This document shows positions 1 to 8,679 of a DNA stretch of 64,000 bases, one piece after another (positions within the stretch are counted from its first letter, which is position 1; every line of letters begins with the position of its first letter). This DNA is from Simplicispira sp. 125 (GTDB lineage Bacteria > Pseudomonadota > Gammaproteobacteria > Burkholderiales > Burkholderiaceae_C). The translations under genes and the position numbers were made by a program. The notes under the pieces are model-generated. The model saw only the letters and a program-made list of their open reading frames with translations. It made no database searches and was not told the origin of the DNA. The DNA lies in the NCBI RefSeq assembly GCF_003096555.1, contig NZ_QEKM01000001.1, forward strand, positions 2,356,001 to 2,420,000, in the 5' to 3' direction.

Positions 1-550
1 TAAGCAGGGCATTAATGGTGCGCACACCCGTATCCATGGGCTCGCGCACCGGGTCGCGATCCATGGCATTGATTTGCCGCCGGTCCATGGCCTCAGCCAC
101 AACATCCTGCAAGGGGCCGCCATGGTCCAGAGGAATTCCCTGGGCATCGACCACGCGCCCCAGCAAGCCCTCGCCTATGGGCACACGCAAGCTACCAACC
201 CGGTTGTGCGCACGCCAGACACCTGCATCTTCCAGACGGGGTACCGGTGCATACGGCACCGTGGGCACCACGCTGGCCCCGTTGGAGAGACCATGGATAT
301 CGCCTGCAGGCATCAGGAACGCACGATCCCCCGAAAAACCGACCACTTCAGCCAACACCGGATCATGACCAGCCTGCTGCACCAGGCACTGCGATCCCAC
401 AGGAACGCGGATACCCACCGCTTCCAGCACCAAGCCTGTGAGCCGCGTCAGTGTCCCGTATGACTCCAGGGCATGCGGCTGCGAAACGCTGCGCTGTGCA
501 TCGGCCAGGTAGCGCGACCAGGGCGATGTCGTGTCAGTGGTCGTCGTCAT
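1..550 (-). CDS. fliI: FliI, flagellar export ATPase (N-terminal part, cut by window edge)
   Basis: Only the first ~183 residues are in the window; the gene continues past position 1. The start is an ATG at 550 that gives MTTTTDTTSPWSRYLADAQ. The stretch after it (VLEAVGIRVPVGS, later GVRTINALL) matches the N-terminal beta-barrel and the lead-in to the nucleotide-binding core of FliI-type ATPases. The Walker A motif lies beyond the edge. FliI forms the hexameric ATPase at the base of the flagellar type III export apparatus and works with FliH. Its start overlaps the end of fliH by 17 bases, so the two are probably translationally coupled in a leftward fliFGHI operon. Identity is sound despite truncation, because of the context and the conserved N-terminus. 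Confidence 0.93.
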   Translation of the reverse strand, partial: MTTTTDTTSPWSRYLADAQRSVSQPHALESYGTLTRLTGLVLEAVGIRVPVGSQCLVQQAGHDPVLAEVVGFSGDRAFLMPAGDIHGLSNGASVVPTVPYAPVPRLEDAGVWRAHNRVGSLRVPIGEGLLGRVVDAQGIPLDHGGPLQDVVAEAMDRRQINAMDRDPVREPMDTGVRTINALL

Positions 551-1268
551 GCGCGCTTTCCTCCCAGACTGACGCCAGGCCCAGGGGGGCGATAGCACGC
601 TGCCAACGCTTTTCCAGCGTGCCATCGACCACCATGCCGGCCTGCTCTGCAACACAGCCGCCCGGCGGAACGGCGGCATCGGCCACCCACTGCACGGATG
701 TCGCTGCCAGTTGCTGCGCCAAGGCGTCGGCCACCAGGGCATGGTCTTGCGGATGCAGCCGCACGGTTGCAGGGCGCCCATCGGCGACCAGCATGCCCAA
801 CGCTTCCTGTACGACGGGCTTGAGCACCAGCGGGTTGCAGCGCAGTTCCTGCCGAACCACCTGGCGCGCAATCTCGCAAGACAGCTCCAGCACCTCCTGC
901 GCCATGTTCTGCTGCAGGTCTTGCGAGCGCGCCTGCAGGGTTTGCACCAGCGCATCGAGCCGCTGGGCCGCCTCCAGGCCTTGCCCTGCGATGTAGTCAT
1001 CCAGGCGCTGTTGCCACTGCAGCGCAGCTTGGGCGGAGCCTTGCTCCTGACCCTTTGCAAACGCTTCTGCGCAGGCCTGCTCCAGCAACTCCTGCCGTGC
1101 AGCCTCTTCCAATTCCACATCCACTTCGACCTGGGCCTCTGCCTCGGGCACTTCCACAACGGCATCGGTGCCATCGACGGCACCAAAATGCCACTGGATC
1201 ACATCGCCCACTTCCTCGCTCGGAATAAAACGGGCATAGAGACGGTTTTTAGACGAATGCGTCGTCAC
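534..1268 (-). CDS. fliH: FliH, negative regulator/stator of the export ATPase
   Basis: FliH dimerises and holds FliI at the export gate. The protein has an acidic, variable N-terminal third, a Glu/Gln/Ala-rich coiled-coil middle with spaced glycines (AKGQEQGSAQAALQWQQRL), and a conserved C-terminal domain (MAQEVLELSCEIARQVVRQE, then VRLHPQDHALV), the FliH/YscL pattern. I chose GTG 1268 because GGAGG sits 5 bases upstream, at 1278-1274; a TTG at 1280 or GTG at 1271 is also possible. The gene overlaps the end of fliG by 20 bases and the start of fliI by 17. It is about 244 residues, usual for the family. Confidence 0.9.
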   Translation of the reverse strand: MTTHSSKNRLYARFIPSEEVGDVIQWHFGAVDGTDAVVEVPEAEAQVEVDVELEEAARQELLEQACAEAFAKGQEQGSAQAALQWQQRLDDYIAGQGLEAAQRLDALVQTLQARSQDLQQNMAQEVLELSCEIARQVVRQELRCNPLVLKPVVQEALGMLVADGRPATVRLHPQDHALVADALAQQLAATSVQWVADAAVPPGGCVAEQAGMVVDGTLEKRWQRAIAPLGLASVWEESAHDDDH

Positions 1269-2244
1269 CACTGCCTCCAATCACGATCTGGCCTTCATCC
1301 GACAAACGCCGAACGGTCTTCAGAATTTCCTTCTGTTGCGCCTCCACCTCGGACAGGCGCATGGGTCCGCGCGACTCCAAATCTTCGCGCAGGGCTTCGG
1401 CCGCGCGGGTCGACATGTTCGACAGGAAGCGCTCGCGCAACTCGGGCACCGCACCTTTGAGCGCGACGATGAGGGTCTCCGATGCAATTTCTTTGAGCAC
1501 CGTCTGGATAGCACGGTCGTCGAGCTTGGCCACGTCGTCGAACACAAACATCTTGTCCATGATCTTCTGGGCCAGGTCAGGGTCGTGGCTGCGGATCGAC
1601 TCCAGCACGACCGCATCGACGTTCGAGGTCAGCATGTTGATGATCTCGGCCGCAGCCTTCACGCCACCGAGCGACGCCTTGCGAATCTTGTCGCCGCCCG
1701 CCAGCACCTTGAAGAGCACCTCGTTGAGATCCTTGAGCGCCGTGGGCTGAATGCCCTCCAGCGTGGCAACGCGCAGCAAAATTTCGCTGCGCTGGCGATC
1801 CGTAAACTGCATGAGCACCCCGGCAGATTGCTCGTGGTCCAGGTGCACAAGAATTGCTGCCACGATTTGTGGATGCTCATTGCGCAGCAGCTCTGCAACA
1901 GAGAGCGGATCCATCCATTTCAGGCTTTCGATGCCCGAAACATCGCCACCCTGCAGAATGCGGTCAATCAGCAAACCTGCTTTGTCATCGCCCAGCGCCC
2001 GCCTGAGCACCGCACGCACGTAGTTGCCGGTATCCGAAACCAACAGGCTTTGTGCCGCCGCAGCGTTAGAAAACTTGCTGACGACTTCGTCCACCTTTTC
2101 GCGGGACACGCTGCGCATATGGGCAATGGTCTCCCCCAGCTTCTGCACTTCTTTAGGTGACAGATGCTTGAATACCTCGGCGGCTTCCTCCTCGCCAAGA
2201 GACATCAAAAAAATCGCGGCGTCGTTGAGACCCTGATCGTCCAT
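1249..2244 (-). CDS. fliG: FliG, flagellar motor switch protein
   Basis: FliG is the C-ring subunit that touches the MotA stator and transmits torque. The 331 residues match the family length. Recognisable parts are the N-terminal FliF-binding region (AAIFLMSLGEEEAAEVFKHL), the middle-domain motif EHPQIVAAILVHLD (the EHPQ signature, near residue 125), and the C-terminal charged torque helix containing LDDRAIQTVLKEI, with the alternating charges that face MotA. The ATG at 2244 follows fliF by 27 bases in the same leftward operon. Nothing unusual was seen. Confidence 0.97.
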   Translation of the reverse strand: MDDQGLNDAAIFLMSLGEEEAAEVFKHLSPKEVQKLGETIAHMRSVSREKVDEVVSKFSNAAAAQSLLVSDTGNYVRAVLRRALGDDKAGLLIDRILQGGDVSGIESLKWMDPLSVAELLRNEHPQIVAAILVHLDHEQSAGVLMQFTDRQRSEILLRVATLEGIQPTALKDLNEVLFKVLAGGDKIRKASLGGVKAAAEIINMLTSNVDAVVLESIRSHDPDLAQKIMDKMFVFDDVAKLDDRAIQTVLKEIASETLIVALKGAVPELRERFLSNMSTRAAEALREDLESRGPMRLSEVEAQQKEILKTVRRLSDEGQIVIGGSGDDAFV

Positions 2245-2271
2245 GGTGCTTCTTGCCGTTCAGTCTGCGGG

Positions 2272-3954
2272 TCACCCGCCGATATCGCCGTTGACCCAGT
2301 TTTTCACAATATTGGCCACTGCCATCGGATTTTGGCGCACCAACGCACGTGCGTCTTCCAGCCGCTGCTGCTCTGGCGTCACTGGCTGGGGCTCGCCATC
2401 CCTTGCCGGTGCGGGCAGCGCCGGGCGCTGCATGGTCTCGGCCTCCAGCGCATCGAGCTGGGCACCGGCCATCGGAATGGCGCGCGGTTTGCCGAGCGTT
2501 TTGAGTGCAGGGCGCACCAGGCCCAGCAGAACCAGCGCGGCAAACAAGGACATGCCCACAGGCCAGGCAAAGCTGCGTGCCAACTCAAGGGTCTCAGGCT
2601 GCTTCCACAGCGGAGTATTGTCGGCAGCGGGCGCATCCATGCGGAATTGCGCATTCATCAGGTTGACCGAGTCGCCCCGCTCTTTATTGAAACCGATGGT
2701 CTCGCGCACCAGCGCCGTCATCTGCTCCATCTGCTCTGGGGTCAGCGCTTTGGTAACGGCCTTGCCTTTTTCTTCCGCCGACTGGTAGTTGACCACCACG
2801 GCGGCGCTCACGCGCTTGACAGCCCAATTGTTACCCCGCACCACACGCACGGTCTTGTCCACCTCGTAGTTGGTGGTGGATTCACGCTTCGCAGTGCCCT
2901 TATCAGTCGTCGCCTGCTGGCCCGCTGCGGTGGGTGCCGGGTTGGCGCCATTGATCGGCGCGGCCGACGGTGCGGGTGGTTGGTTGGCGACTGCCCCTGC
3001 CACGCCAGCCGCTTGCGAGCTGGCGGTTTCATTATTTTCAAGCACCTGCTGGCTGCGAATGGCCGCCGTGTCCGGCGTCTGGTTGGGCCGGTATTGCTCC
3101 GAGGTAGATTCGGTCTGACTGAAATCCAGCTCCGCCGTAACCTGCGCCTTGACATTGTCGCGGCCCACCACCGGCTCCAGAATATCCATGATCCGGCGGG
3201 TGTACTGCTGCTCGATCTGCTGAACATATTGCAACTGCTGCGCATCGACACCGTTGCTCGCGCCGCCATCGGGCGATTGCGACAACAACTTACCCGTGTC
3301 ATCCAGCACGCTGACAGCCGAAGGTGCCAGTTCAGAAACACTGGAAGCCACCAGGTGCACGATACCTGCCAACTGTGCGCGGTCGAGAAAACGGCCGGGG
3401 TACAGACTGACCAGGATGGAGGCCGAGGGCTTCTGCTGTTCACGGAAAAATCCGTTTTGATTGGGCAGTGCCAAGTGCACACGCGCACTTTGTACCGATG
3501 ACAGCGCCTGGATGGACCGCGTCAGCTCGCCTTCCAGACCCCGCTGAAAATTGAGCCGCTCCTGGAACTGCGTCATGCCAAAGCGATTGGCTTCCATCAG
3601 CTCAAAGCCTGAAATCGATCCCTTGGGCAACCCCTGGGAGGCCAAGCGCAGGCGCACATCGTGCACCCGGTCCGAAGGAACCAGAATTGCACCGCCACCG
3701 TCAGCGTGCTTGTAGGGCACATTCATTTGAGACAGCTGCGCCACGATAGCGCCGCCATCCTTGTCCGACAAATTCGAGAAAAGCACCCGATAGTCGGGCT
3801 GGCGCCCCAGCACCACCGCGGCCAGGGCAGCGGCGACCAGCAGCACCACACCCACACCCAGCCGCATGCGCTGCGCCCGATCCAGGGCGGACAGCCGCTG
3901 CAGCCACGTGGGGCTAGCGGGGGGGGTCAAGGGAGCTTCGACAACTGCGGACAT
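2272..3954 (-). CDS. fliF: FliF, flagellar MS-ring protein
   Basis: FliF builds the membrane MS ring on which the motor assembles. The 560-residue protein has a first membrane segment near residues 30-50 (LGVGVVLLVAAALAAVVLG), ring-building periplasmic motifs (RVHLALPNQNGFFREQQKPS), a low-complexity Pro/Ala linker near residues 310-340, a second membrane segment near 450-475, and a C-terminal cytoplasmic tail ending NPMAVANIVKNWVNGD, which binds FliG. The ATG at 3954 is the first gene of the leftward fliFGHI run. The 173-bp gap to the divergent fliE should hold promoters for both, but I could not identify a convincing one. Confidence 0.97.
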   Translation of the reverse strand: MSAVVEAPLTPPASPTWLQRLSALDRAQRMRLGVGVVLLVAAALAAVVLGRQPDYRVLFSNLSDKDGGAIVAQLSQMNVPYKHADGGGAILVPSDRVHDVRLRLASQGLPKGSISGFELMEANRFGMTQFQERLNFQRGLEGELTRSIQALSSVQSARVHLALPNQNGFFREQQKPSASILVSLYPGRFLDRAQLAGIVHLVASSVSELAPSAVSVLDDTGKLLSQSPDGGASNGVDAQQLQYVQQIEQQYTRRIMDILEPVVGRDNVKAQVTAELDFSQTESTSEQYRPNQTPDTAAIRSQQVLENNETASSQAAGVAGAVANQPPAPSAAPINGANPAPTAAGQQATTDKGTAKRESTTNYEVDKTVRVVRGNNWAVKRVSAAVVVNYQSAEEKGKAVTKALTPEQMEQMTALVRETIGFNKERGDSVNLMNAQFRMDAPAADNTPLWKQPETLELARSFAWPVGMSLFAALVLLGLVRPALKTLGKPRAIPMAGAQLDALEAETMQRPALPAPARDGEPQPVTPEQQRLEDARALVRQNPMAVANIVKNWVNGDIGG

Positions 3955-4127
3955 CTTGCTTTCCAGTATGGCAGGCCCGGCGACGATCCTGGCGTGGTGT
4001 CGATTATTCGGGCGCGCACCCCACCATGTTCGCTGGATAAGCCGCGCATTTGACCATCAATTCCCCCGGATGATCGCCCCCATCCCCACTAGGATTGCGT
4101 CATCCCCCATTCCCACCGGACACTGCC

Positions 4128-4439
4128 ATGGATCTTCGCATTTCAAGCTCTCCCGCCCCGCTGGCGGGCGCCGGCCTGGCGCGCCGTGCCGCAGCACCTT
4201 CCATTGAAACCAAAGACGCAGGCTTCTCAGGCGCCCTCAAGGGCGCACTGCAATCGGTCAGTGCGGCGCAAAACAACTCCGCCAACCTGCAGAAGGAAGT
4301 GCAGCTGGAAAACCCCTCGGTCAGCCTGGAAGAAACCATGGTGGCCATCCAGAAAGCGCAAATCGGCTTCCAGGCCACCATGCATGTGCGCAATCGCATG
4401 GTGCAGGCTTATACCGACATCATGAACATGCAGGTGTAA
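4128..4439 (+). CDS. fliE: FliE, MS-ring/rod junction protein
   Basis: FliE links the MS ring to the proximal rod and is needed early for export. The protein is 103 residues from ATG 4128 (MDLRISSSPAPLAGAG). The C-terminal half carries the family signature: NPSVSLEETMVAIQKAQIGF followed by a helix ending RNRMVQAYTDIMNMQV. An in-frame start exists further upstream at 4095, but the usual FliE length and N-terminus favour 4128. It stands alone, divergent from fliF, and is followed by a repeat-rich spacer and a strong bidirectional terminator shared with the converging fliT. Confidence 0.95.
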   Translation: MDLRISSSPAPLAGAGLARRAAAPSIETKDAGFSGALKGALQSVSAAQNNSANLQKEVQLENPSVSLEETMVAIQKAQIGFQATMHVRNRMVQAYTDIMNMQV

Positions 4440-4448
4440 ACCGCAAAA

Positions 4449-4560
4449 CTGCTATCTAAAAAAGAGCTGCCCGCGCTTGATAGACAAGCAATTCAAATAC
4501 AAAAACCTCTAGATTTCAATTAAATCAAGCGCCAGAAGCTCACAAAACAATAGCATCAAA
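4449..4560. repeat. R1 family repeat, two adjoining degenerate copies
   Basis: This A+T-rich stretch between fliE and its terminator contains a copy with the elements GCTATC, AGAGCTGC, GCGCTTGATAGACAAGC (4450-4490), then a second, inverted-looking copy with ATCAAGCGCCAGAAGCT and ACAATAGCATCAAAAA (4513-4560). The same building blocks (AGCTGCTA-GCGCTT, AAGCGCT, CAATAGC/GCTATTG) recur at nine other places in the window. Confidence 0.6.
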
Positions 4561-4592
4561 AACGAAGCCCCGCTATGCGGGGCTTCGTTTTT
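4561..4592. terminator. Bidirectional rho-independent terminator between fliE and fliT
   Basis: A perfect 13-bp stem (AACGAAGCCCCGC / GCGGGGCTTCGTT) with a TAT loop is followed by T residues on the top strand and preceded by A residues, so it can stop both fliE (rightward) and fliST (leftward) transcription. Confidence 0.88.
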
Positions 4593-4603
4593 GGGCACCA
4601 CTC

Positions 4604-4900
4604 TCAGTGCATCATCTGCGGCTGGCCTTCAAACATATGTTCAAACTGCGCCAGCCACGGCTCGGCCAGGCAGCGAATCTGCGCATCGTTGCGCAGGATG
4701 CGCTGCATGATCACCGTTTTTTCCTTGCGCTGCTCGGGCAGCAACTCATGCTCTTGGGCCTTGTAGCGCAGCTCTTCGATCAGCACGGCACAGGCCCCTT
4801 CGTAGCGCACCACACCATCCCAATCCCGGGCTTGGGCGGCTTCCAGCATTTTGCAGCTGCTGTCTTCGATGGCTTTGTAGTATTCGATCAGAGTGGACAT
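4604..4900 (-). CDS. fliT: FliT-like flagellar export chaperone
   Basis: This small 98-residue, mostly helical, charged protein (MSTLIEYYKAIEDSSCKMLE) lies directly downstream of fliS with only a few bases between them. FliT is the cytosolic chaperone of the filament cap protein FliD and in enterics also restrains FlhDC. Size, position in a fliD-fliS-fliT arrangement and the helical pattern (LEAAQARDWDGVVRYEGAC) support the call; FliT sequences are poorly conserved. It shares the sigma-28 promoter found upstream of fliS and ends at the bidirectional terminator at 4561-4592. Confidence 0.8.
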   Translation of the reverse strand: MSTLIEYYKAIEDSSCKMLEAAQARDWDGVVRYEGACAVLIEELRYKAQEHELLPEQRKEKTVIMQRILRNDAQIRCLAEPWLAQFEHMFEGQPQMMH

Positions 4901-4903
4901 AGT

Positions 4904-5329
4904 TCAGGCTCCCTCTTGGCTGGATGCCGCATTGTTACTACCACCGATCTGCTCCCAGCTTTGCGCAACCGGGGCGATCAGCTGGACCACTTCCTCCACC
5001 ATCCCAAGATCGTTGCGCAGATTGGCCAGCGTTAGACGCTTGATGCAATAGTCATACAACGCACGCAAATTCTTTGCCAGTTCACCGCCCTGTTCTGAAT
5101 TAAGGCCACCCTTCAGCCCTTCCTCCAAAATGCGCACCGCCTTGCCCAGGTGACGCCCTTTTTCCTCAATTTCACCGCGCTGCACAGCGCCGCGTGCGGC
5201 ATTCAAAGACTGCATCAAACCGTCAAACAGCATCTTGATCAGCATGTGCGGCGTTGCGCCATCGACGCCGGACTGAACTCCTACTTGCCGATATGCGGAG
5301 GCTGCGCGAGAACTGACTGGGGTGAACAT
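4904..5329 (-). CDS. fliS: FliS, flagellin export chaperone
   Basis: FliS binds the disordered C-terminus of flagellin in the cytoplasm and keeps it from polymerising. The 141-residue protein shows the family pattern: a tyrosine-containing N-terminal segment (AASAYRQVGVQSGVDGATP), then PHMLIKMLFDGLMQSLNAAR and the helix containing KNLRALYDYCIKRLTLAN. I chose ATG 5329 because AAGGAG lies 6 bases upstream (5341-5336); the in-frame ATG at 5344 would place that ribosome-binding site inside the gene. A strong sigma-28 promoter lies at 5361-5387. Confidence 0.95.
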   Translation of the reverse strand: MFTPVSSRAASAYRQVGVQSGVDGATPHMLIKMLFDGLMQSLNAARGAVQRGEIEEKGRHLGKAVRILEEGLKGGLNSEQGGELAKNLRALYDYCIKRLTLANLRNDLGMVEEVVQLIAPVAQSWEQIGGSNNAASSQEGA

Positions 5330-5360
5330 CGACGGCTCCTTCATGTGCTACTTGTAGTCA

Positions 5361-5387
5361 ATATCGGCAGTTGGTGGAAAAACTCAA
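5361..5387 (-). promoter_or_regulatory. Sigma-28 (FliA) promoter for fliST
   Basis: Read on the minus strand this is TTGAGTTT-N11-GCCGATAT. The -10 octamer matches the enteric sigma-28 consensus GCCGATAA at 7 of 8 positions and the -35 matches TAAAGTTT at 6 of 8, with the canonical 11-bp spacer. It lies about 30 bp upstream of the fliS start. Confidence 0.85.
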
Positions 5388-5492
5388 GTAATTCCTGAGG
5401 AGTTTTTGGGCGGCAATCAGGGTATTGATCCAGCGCTTTACAGCGGTATGCCTTTGATAGCTGCATCGATGCAATAAAAGGCTGCCAACTCG

Positions 5493-6926
5493 TCAACCAT
5501 TGCTCTTATTCCACTGGCTAACTTGCTGCGATATATAACTATTGAGCGCAGACAGAGACCCCATCTTGGCGTCCAGCGCCGAGTACTGTGCACGCAGGCG
5601 CTTCTCGTAAACTGAAGCACGGTCATTCACCTTGTTCTGTTCGGCGATGTTGCGCTTGCTGGCTGATTCCAGCGCATCGGTCTTGTTATTCATCAATCCG
5701 TCGAGCGACAACAGGCCTGACGTGAAGCTCTTGAACTGCACGGCAATCCCGCCTCCCCCGCTCGCTCCAGCAGCCGCCGTGGCAAACAATGACTTGAGCG
5801 CGACAGGATTTTTGAGCGCCGCATCCATCTTGCTGCCATCCACGCTCAGTTTTCCGCCGCTTTGCATGCTTATACCCACGTCGGACAAGCGCTGGAATAC
5901 ACCAGCGCCAGAGGACGATCCCATGGTCAACATGCGCAGCGCATTTTGCAGACCCACAGCCGTGTTATCCCCCTGAAGCGCACCCGCCGTTTTCTTTTCG
6001 GCATCATATTTAACGGAACTACTGAGCAGGTCGTTAACGGCGTTGTAGGCGTCCACGAAGTCTTGGATGTTCTTCTTCATCGAAGCCGTGTCCGCGCCCA
6101 CTGTCATTCCCACTTCATCCACAGATACCTGCGACACGGTGATCGATAGCCCAGGAATGGTGTTAGCGAAGGTGTTGTTGGCAGATGTGATGTCGATCCC
6201 GTTGATCTTTGCCAGTGTGTTCTGCGCATACTGCGCCGCATTTGCGGCCATGCCAATACCCGCAGAATTCTCCGGGTCGAATGCCAACCCAGACAGGCCT
6301 GGAGTTCCGCTGTCTTCTTCCACCTGGATGCGGAACCCAGAGGTTTCACCCGTTGCCTTGGAGCGCACCAACAAGCGATCCCCCGTGGCATCACTCAACA
6401 CCGTGGCTGTTACACCACCATTGGCATCATTGATTTTTGAAGCGATGGTGGACAGCGAGTCGCCAGCCCCCACAGTCACCTTCAATGGCGAATCGGTACC
6501 GGGCGTAAACGAAGGTGGCGGAGTTGTGTGCAGCCAGGTGCCCAGTTGAATGGTCATCGTGCCTGCGCCCATCGGCGTATCCTTGGCGACGGGCGACGAG
6601 GCGACAGTTTGCGCACGAGCCAACTGCTGCACGCTGATGCCGAGCGTCGTGGCGCTGGCAATCCCCGTGACAGTAGCAGACACAGCCGCGCTGTTCGCCG
6701 ATGAGACTGTCATGCCATTCCATGAGCCATCGCGCGTAAGCTTGGCCGCCGCGTCCGACAGCGTCGACATGAGCGACTTCACCTGCGAGTAGGTGGAGAG
6801 CTTGGTTTGGATAGAGGCCGCCGTCGTTTGGAGCTGAACGATAGGCCGCTTCTCCAGCGTGACGAGTTGCGACACGATGCTTTCGACATCCAACCCACTA
6901 CCGATGCCTGCGGATGAAATAGCCAT
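5493..6926 (-). CDS. fliD: FliD, flagellar filament cap protein
   Basis: FliD forms the pentameric cap that folds flagellin at the filament tip. The protein begins MAISSAGIGSGLDVESIVSQ, the classic FliD N-terminus, and ends with the helical NSYISQQVSQWNKS that pairs with the N-terminus in the coiled-coil leg. It is 477 residues, the usual length. ATG 6926 is chosen because AAGGAG lies just upstream; an upstream in-frame start (6965) would extend through a hairpin. The gene is downstream of the leftward flagellin gene and upstream of fliST. Confidence 0.97.
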   Translation of the reverse strand: MAISSAGIGSGLDVESIVSQLVTLEKRPIVQLQTTAASIQTKLSTYSQVKSLMSTLSDAAAKLTRDGSWNGMTVSSANSAAVSATVTGIASATTLGISVQQLARAQTVASSPVAKDTPMGAGTMTIQLGTWLHTTPPPSFTPGTDSPLKVTVGAGDSLSTIASKINDANGGVTATVLSDATGDRLLVRSKATGETSGFRIQVEEDSGTPGLSGLAFDPENSAGIGMAANAAQYAQNTLAKINGIDITSANNTFANTIPGLSITVSQVSVDEVGMTVGADTASMKKNIQDFVDAYNAVNDLLSSSVKYDAEKKTAGALQGDNTAVGLQNALRMLTMGSSSGAGVFQRLSDVGISMQSGGKLSVDGSKMDAALKNPVALKSLFATAAAGASGGGGIAVQFKSFTSGLLSLDGLMNNKTDALESASKRNIAEQNKVNDRASVYEKRLRAQYSALDAKMGSLSALNSYISQQVSQWNKSNG

Positions 6927-6943
6927 TTCAATCTCCTTATCAG

Positions 6944-6962
6944 GCCCGTCAGGCGGGCCTCG
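6944..6962 (-). promoter_or_regulatory. Hairpin immediately upstream of the fliD ribosome-binding site
   Basis: AGGCCCG and CGGGCCT form a 7-bp GC-rich stem around a 5-base loop, and the fliD Shine-Dalgarno sequence starts a few bases after it on the minus strand. It has no T-run, so it is a poor terminator; it could affect fliD translation or stabilise a processed transcript. Confidence 0.45.
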
Positions 6963-7012
6963 CAAAAAACACTACATGATTTTTGCAGATCCGGCCGCAT
7001 ACAAAAGCCGGA

Positions 7013-7046
7013 AAAGCGGCAACAGGTTTTGCCCTGTTGCCGCTTT
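7013..7046 (-). terminator. Terminator downstream of the leftward flagellin gene
   Basis: A 14-bp perfect stem (AAAGCGGCAACAGG / CCTGTTGCCGCTTT) with a 6-base loop is followed on the minus strand by TTTT within a few bases. It lies 40 bp past the flagellin stop codon. Confidence 0.88.
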
Positions 7047-7086
7047 GGCGAGTCAAAAACCGGGCTTGACCCGATGGCGAGCCTGC

Positions 7087-8286
7087 TTAACGCAGCAACG
7101 ACAGCACTTGCTGCGGCAGCTGATTACTCTGCGCCACCATCGCCACACCTGCCTGCTGCAGAATTTGGGTGCGCGAGAGGTTGGCCGTTTCCTTGGCGAA
7201 ATCGGCATCCACGATGCGACCACGCGATGCGGAGATGTTCTCCGTCATGATATCGATGTTACCCACCGAGTTCTCAAAACGGCTTTGCAAGGCACCCAGG
7301 TTGGCGCGTGCCGAGTTCACCTGATCAATGGCGCTATCGATCTTCTTCAACGCTACCCAGGCGTCTGCCTGTGTTTCGATGCTGATCGTGTCGATACCCG
7401 TGACGGAGGTTCCGGTGGCAGCCACGATGGTTGCGCCAGTAAGCCCGGTGGTGGCAGCAGTAAAGCCCGAGAAACTAATGCCAGTGACGGCATTGCCCGA
7501 CGCATCCACCTTGGACGACTTCATATCCACAGAAAAACCCTTGACGGCATCGCCTGTCAGGAACGCGGTGACACCGGTATCCGATGACTTGCGGTTGATC
7601 GCCTCAACCACTTGGCCCATGCGCTCTTGCGCGGAACTGGCCTTGGCCAGCTTGCCCAGATCGGTTTCAACGCCATCCACAGTCATCGACAGGGAACTGG
7701 TGGCAGCCAAGCCTGATGTGGTGATGCCAGAAGCAACGATACCCGTCACGCTGGCAGTGCCATAGTTCACATTGGCCAACCCCTTGGCGCTGGAATTGGT
7801 CAAAGCGCCCACAGTGATGTTCTCGCCGGAATTAGCACCCACTTGAAATACTGCGCCCGCAAAACTGCCATCCAGAATCTTGGTGCCGTTGAAACTCGAC
7901 TGCTTGGCCACACGGTCAATTTCATCGCGCAATTGGGTCACTTCAGCCTGCAGCGCTTCACGATCGGACTTGCTATTGGTAGCGTTGCCCGATTGCACAG
8001 ACAGTTCGCGCATGCGCTGCAGCATGTCGCCCACTTTGCCCAAAGCACCTTCGGCCGTTTGTGCCAGCGAGATACCGTCGTTGGCATTGCGCGCCGCCAC
8101 GGTAAGCCCCTTGACCTGGGTGTTCATGCGCTCGGAAATGGCCAGGCCAGCCGCGTCGTCCTTGGCGCTGTTGACCCGCAGACCCGAAGACAGGCGCTGC
8201 ATGGAGGTGGAAAGCGAATTCGCCGAAAGACTCAGATTGCGCTGGGCATTGAGCGAGGGAATGTTGGTGTTGATGGTCGAGGCCAT
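7087..8286 (-). CDS. fliC: Flagellin (leftward copy)
   Basis: This is the filament subunit, 399 residues. The conserved D0/D1 ends are present: MASTINTNIPSLNAQRNLSL at the N-terminus and NLSRTQILQQAGVAMVAQSN near the C-terminus, ending PQQVLSLLR. The TLR5-type D1 segment MLQRMRELSVQ is also seen. The central domain (about residues 170-300) is rich in Ser, Thr, Gly and Ala and is the likely surface-exposed target for O-glycosylation. It is transcribed from a good sigma-28 promoter at 8430-8456 and has its own terminator. It is a close paralogue of the divergent flagellin gene at 8680-9885, with near-identical ends and a diverged centre. Confidence 0.97.
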   Translation of the reverse strand: MASTINTNIPSLNAQRNLSLSANSLSTSMQRLSSGLRVNSAKDDAAGLAISERMNTQVKGLTVAARNANDGISLAQTAEGALGKVGDMLQRMRELSVQSGNATNSKSDREALQAEVTQLRDEIDRVAKQSSFNGTKILDGSFAGAVFQVGANSGENITVGALTNSSAKGLANVNYGTASVTGIVASGITTSGLAATSSLSMTVDGVETDLGKLAKASSAQERMGQVVEAINRKSSDTGVTAFLTGDAVKGFSVDMKSSKVDASGNAVTGISFSGFTAATTGLTGATIVAATGTSVTGIDTISIETQADAWVALKKIDSAIDQVNSARANLGALQSRFENSVGNIDIMTENISASRGRIVDADFAKETANLSRTQILQQAGVAMVAQSNQLPQQVLSLLR

Positions 8287-8429
8287 TGAAATGCTCCTTT
8301 GAAACTATGGTCCGGCATGCCGCCGATCGCAACGTCAGCCTCTCAGCTGACAGCCAAGACCGGTGCGGCAGTAACGAGACTTCTCCGTCGCTGTCCGGTC
8401 AACGAACTCCCTTGAATCCGTTGGATATG

Positions 8430-8456
8430 TTTTCGGAGCACCAGACCAAAACTTGA
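8430..8456 (-). promoter_or_regulatory. Sigma-28 (FliA) promoter for the leftward flagellin
   Basis: Read on the minus strand this is TCAAGTTT-N11-TCCGAAAA: 7 of 8 matches to the -35 consensus TAAAGTTT and 6 of 8 to the -10 consensus GCCGATAA, with an 11-bp spacer. It lies about 145 bp upstream of the flagellin start, leaving a long leader. The rest of the 393-bp gap between the two flagellin genes shows no other clear site. Confidence 0.78.
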
Positions 8457-8679
8457 GAGCCTTCGTAACAATTTTTTTACTTATCACTGAGAAAAAAACC
8501 AGGCAAACACTCCACAACCTCCCTCTGCACGTGGAATTGACTGGTTTTTGGCGCACTTTTCCAGGCGATAGCTTTTGTGCGTATCTCCAAAATGGAGCCA
8601 CGGTGAAAACCAGAGTCAGCCTTGGCGCTGGCATTACCTCCGGTGGATAAGCCGGTTCTTTAGCCCCAAGGAGCTTTTC

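Noticed and set aside
2164-3501. Long open frame (445 codons) on the plus strand opposite fliF.
   Set aside because: It lies wholly antisense to a well-supported FliF gene, lacks any recognisable domain and reflects the high GC content.
8525-8650. Candidate promoters (sigma-28 fragment GGCGATAG, sigma-54-like TTGGCGC-N5-TTAC) for the rightward flagellin.
   Set aside because: None has both elements at proper spacing with enough matches to support a call.
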